Shown here: positions 62,287 through 64,000 of the stretch, piece after piece
Numbering within the stretch: position 1 is the stretch's first letter
Layout of the letters: every line of letters begins with the position of its first letter
Source: an uncultured Lachnospiraceae bacterium
GTDB taxonomy: Bacteria; Bacillota; Clostridia; Lachnospirales; Lachnospiraceae
NCBI GenBank assembly: GCA_910577105.1
Contig: CAJTMB010000004.1
Span: forward strand, 1-64,000
Length of the DNA: 64,000 bases
Direction of reading: 5' to 3'
Notes under the pieces: generated by a model
What the model was told of the DNA's origin: nothing
The model's database searches: none
What the model saw: only the letters and a program-made list of their open reading frames with translations
Translations under genes and position numbers: made by a program

Positions 62287-63624
62287 CTAAGCAGTTTTTT
62301 CCTTTTTAGCGGGACGTACCATAAAAAGGCAGATAAGTAAAGCAATAATATAAAGTACAATTGTGGCATAAAGCACGCATTGGTAACCGCTGGGATTTAC
62401 CTTTAAAATTTCCGTAGTGCCGTCTGCCAGAACGTGTTCCAAGTCTACTTCATGTCCGAAAGTATTGACAATCCAGTTTGCCATCTGGTTTCCGGTAAGA
62501 CCTGCAAACGCCCATGCGGAGAGGGTAATTCCATGGATGGCGCTTATGCTTCCCATGCCGTAATGGTCGGAAAGCAGGGTGGGTACATTGGAAAAACCAC
62601 CGCCGTATCCTGCATTTACCACAAAGAGCAACGCCAGCACAATAATGATTAAGAAAAGATTTCCTTCCCCTTTCTCAATACCGCTTGTAACCATGACAAG
62701 CCCTGTAAAGACGATGGAAAGAATAAATATCAGTTTGTAAATGGTGTTTCTGTCTTTCATGGTATCAGCCCATGCGGAAAAACCGAGACGGCCGCCGGCA
62801 TTGAAAACAGCGGAAACCGTGGAGATGATACCTACCGCGCCTGCAAGCCCAATACATTTTACAATCATTTTTTCCTGTGAAATAAGAGCAAGCCCACAGG
62901 TAATGTTGATATAAAACATCAGCCAGATACCGATATAGTTGGAAATGGGTTTTGTTTTGATGGTGGCAAGGATGCCCTGACCCTTTTCCTTTTTCTGGGG
63001 TTCATGCCATCCCTCAGGCTTATTCAAAAGCAGGTGTCCGGCAAACATCATAACAAAATATACGATAGCCAAAATATAAAACATTTTGTAAACGCTGCCT
63101 TCTCCAAGTCCTTTAAGCATTGCCTGCATAATAGGGCTGGCAATTGCTTTTGCAGCGCCAAAACCGGCAACCGCAAGACCGGTGGCAAGACCTTTTCTGT
63201 CCTCAAACCACAACATCAATGTTTTAACCGGGGATAAATAGCCTGTTCCAAGTCCGATTCCCATGATGAAACCATAGCACACATAAATACCGATTAGGGC
63301 TAGAGGACTTCCTTTGTGAAGACCGCCATAATAAATAAAGAAGCCTGTTCCCGCCATTCCAAGGGCAAAGCAGATTGCGGCAATCAAGGATGATTTGTGA
63401 ATATCTTTTTCTACGACATTACCCAGAAATGCGGCAGACATGCCAAGGAAAAAGATGGCAAAGCTGAACGCCCATTCCGTCGCCCCTTTTGTGTGGCCGA
63501 TATAGCTGGCAATTTCCTGACTGAAAATGGACCAGCAGTAAACAGTACCGATGCTGCAGTGGAGAAGAAGCGCCGGAATGGCAGCGCGTACCCACTTGTT
63601 TTGACATTTTTTCATGTTACTCAT
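62287..63624 (-). CDS. OFA-family MFS transporter
   Basis: 445 aa with 12 predicted membrane helices. Landmarks are CSIGTVYCWSIFSQEIASYI in helix 1, ICYGFIMGIGLGTGYLSPVK-like GFIMGIGLGTGYLSPVKTLM in the middle (with WFEDRKGLATGLAVAGFGAA) and SALHG-like SISAIHGITLSAWAFAGLTG. This is the oxalate/formate antiporter (OFA) group, which exchanges organic anions; the anion here is not known. GAAAGGATT precedes the ATG. Confidence 0.88.
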   Translation of the reverse strand: MSNMKKCQNKWVRAAIPALLLHCSIGTVYCWSIFSQEIASYIGHTKGATEWAFSFAIFFLGMSAAFLGNVVEKDIHKSSLIAAICFALGMAGTGFFIYYGGLHKGSPLALIGIYVCYGFIMGIGLGTGYLSPVKTLMLWFEDRKGLATGLAVAGFGAAKAIASPIMQAMLKGLGEGSVYKMFYILAIVYFVMMFAGHLLLNKPEGWHEPQKKEKGQGILATIKTKPISNYIGIWLMFYINITCGLALISQEKMIVKCIGLAGAVGIISTVSAVFNAGGRLGFSAWADTMKDRNTIYKLIFILSIVFTGLVMVTSGIEKGEGNLFLIIIVLALLFVVNAGYGGGFSNVPTLLSDHYGMGSISAIHGITLSAWAFAGLTGNQMANWIVNTFGHEVDLEHVLADGTTEILKVNPSGYQCVLYATIVLYIIALLICLFMVRPAKKEKTA

Positions 63625-63785
63625 AATCCTTTCATTGGTAATTTATCTTTTAAAATCCATTTTTCCTTTCCCCATTTTACTCCTAATTATTTCAGTTTTC
63701 AAGTATCTTTCTACGCAAGAATAGCTGTAGAAAAGTATATATCCCGGTGCTATAATAATCATAGTCAGAAACGGAGGTTGGGAAT

Positions 63786-64000
63786 ATGGAAAAAAGAATA
63801 AAAGCTTACCGGCGGTATATGGACGAGCTTCTTGACCGGCTGGAAGGGCAGGAAGAAAGAGAGGCTTCCCAAATAGAAGAGTTAAAAAGAGAACACCTGG
63901 TACAGGTTGGATTTTTCCAGCATGAAAGACTGATTCATTTGATTGTCACAGCCGTATTTGCCCTTTTGGAAATACTTTCCATGGTTCTGGCGGTAGTTTC
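63786..64000 (+). CDS. Start of a helical protein, cut by the window end
   Basis: Begins MEKRIKAYRRYMDELLDRLE, GGAGG seven nt upstream, and a TATAAT (63750-63755) ahead. The visible 71 codons form an N-terminal coiled coil followed by a hydrophobic helix (LIHLIVTAVFALLEILSMVL). The family cannot be stated. Confidence 0.65.
   Translation, partial: MEKRIKAYRRYMDELLDRLEGQEEREASQIEELKREHLVQVGFFQHERLIHLIVTAVFALLEILSMVLAVV

Noticed and set aside
1..64000. CRISPR array or rRNA operon
   Set aside because: No spaced direct-repeat array and no rRNA sequence was seen on either strand.

Overview
The window is chromosomal DNA around the replication origin of a low-to-mid-GC, spore-lineage Firmicute, most likely a Lachnospiraceae member. 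The reasons are the order dnaA-dnaN-yaaA-recF-gyrB-gyrA on one side of the origin and rpmH-rnpA-yidD-yidC-jag-mnmE-mnmG-rsmG...parA-parB...serS on the other, the sporulation genes yabP, yabQ and spoIIE beside divIC-tilS-hpt-ftsH, and DUF3881 and DUF4446 genes typical of Clostridia. Transcription diverges from about 45.4-45.9 kb, where DnaA boxes mark oriC. Two perfect parS sites lie just upstream of parA.

Layout. 0-1.4 kb: four decayed minus-strand genes (HAD hydrolase, Doc toxin, Phd antitoxin, KilA-N protein). 1.5-6 kb: a plus-strand MoxR / DUF58 / transglutaminase operon. 5.9-15.4 kb: an accessory minus-strand block. 15.6-20.7 kb: a methyltransferase, an orphan solute-binding lipoprotein and a GH13 amylase. 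21-34.8 kb: the conserved ftsH-hpt-tilS-spoIIE-divIC-yabQ-yabP-S4-hup-mazG cluster, then a PEGA lipoprotein, a CotS-like protein, a CCA-adding enzyme and others. 35-45.5 kb: a HAD phosphatase, an ECF S component and the gyrA-to-dnaA block. 45.5-61.7 kb: the right arm of the origin, degS/degU-like genes, the par locus, serS and tRNA-Arg(CCT). 61.7-64 kb: a GNAT pseudogene, an OFA-family transporter and a truncated last ORF.

The most notable system is the accessory block at 5.9-15.4 kb. Ten closely spaced minus-strand genes encode, in order, an ExoY/edema-factor-like nucleotidyl cyclase domain protein, a jacalin-type lectin, a two-domain amidase + GH24 endolysin, two DUF2589 proteins each with a small partner gene, an anti-anti-sigma STAS protein, a DUF3574-like protein and a membrane PP2C phosphatase fused to an RsbW-like ATPase. 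Directly upstream is a 168-bp segment bounded by perfect 14-bp inverted repeats, next to a tyrosine recombinase gene. The segment carries TTGACA; in the present orientation this promoter faces away from the operon (-10 TATTTT). If the segment inverted, it would form TTGACA-N17-TATTAT about 50 bp upstream of the first gene. I therefore infer a phase-variable ON/OFF operon, shown here in the OFF state, for a lectin/cyclase/lysin system with its own partner-switching regulators. The inverted repeats and promoter hexamers are read directly from the sequence; the switching and the biological role are inference.
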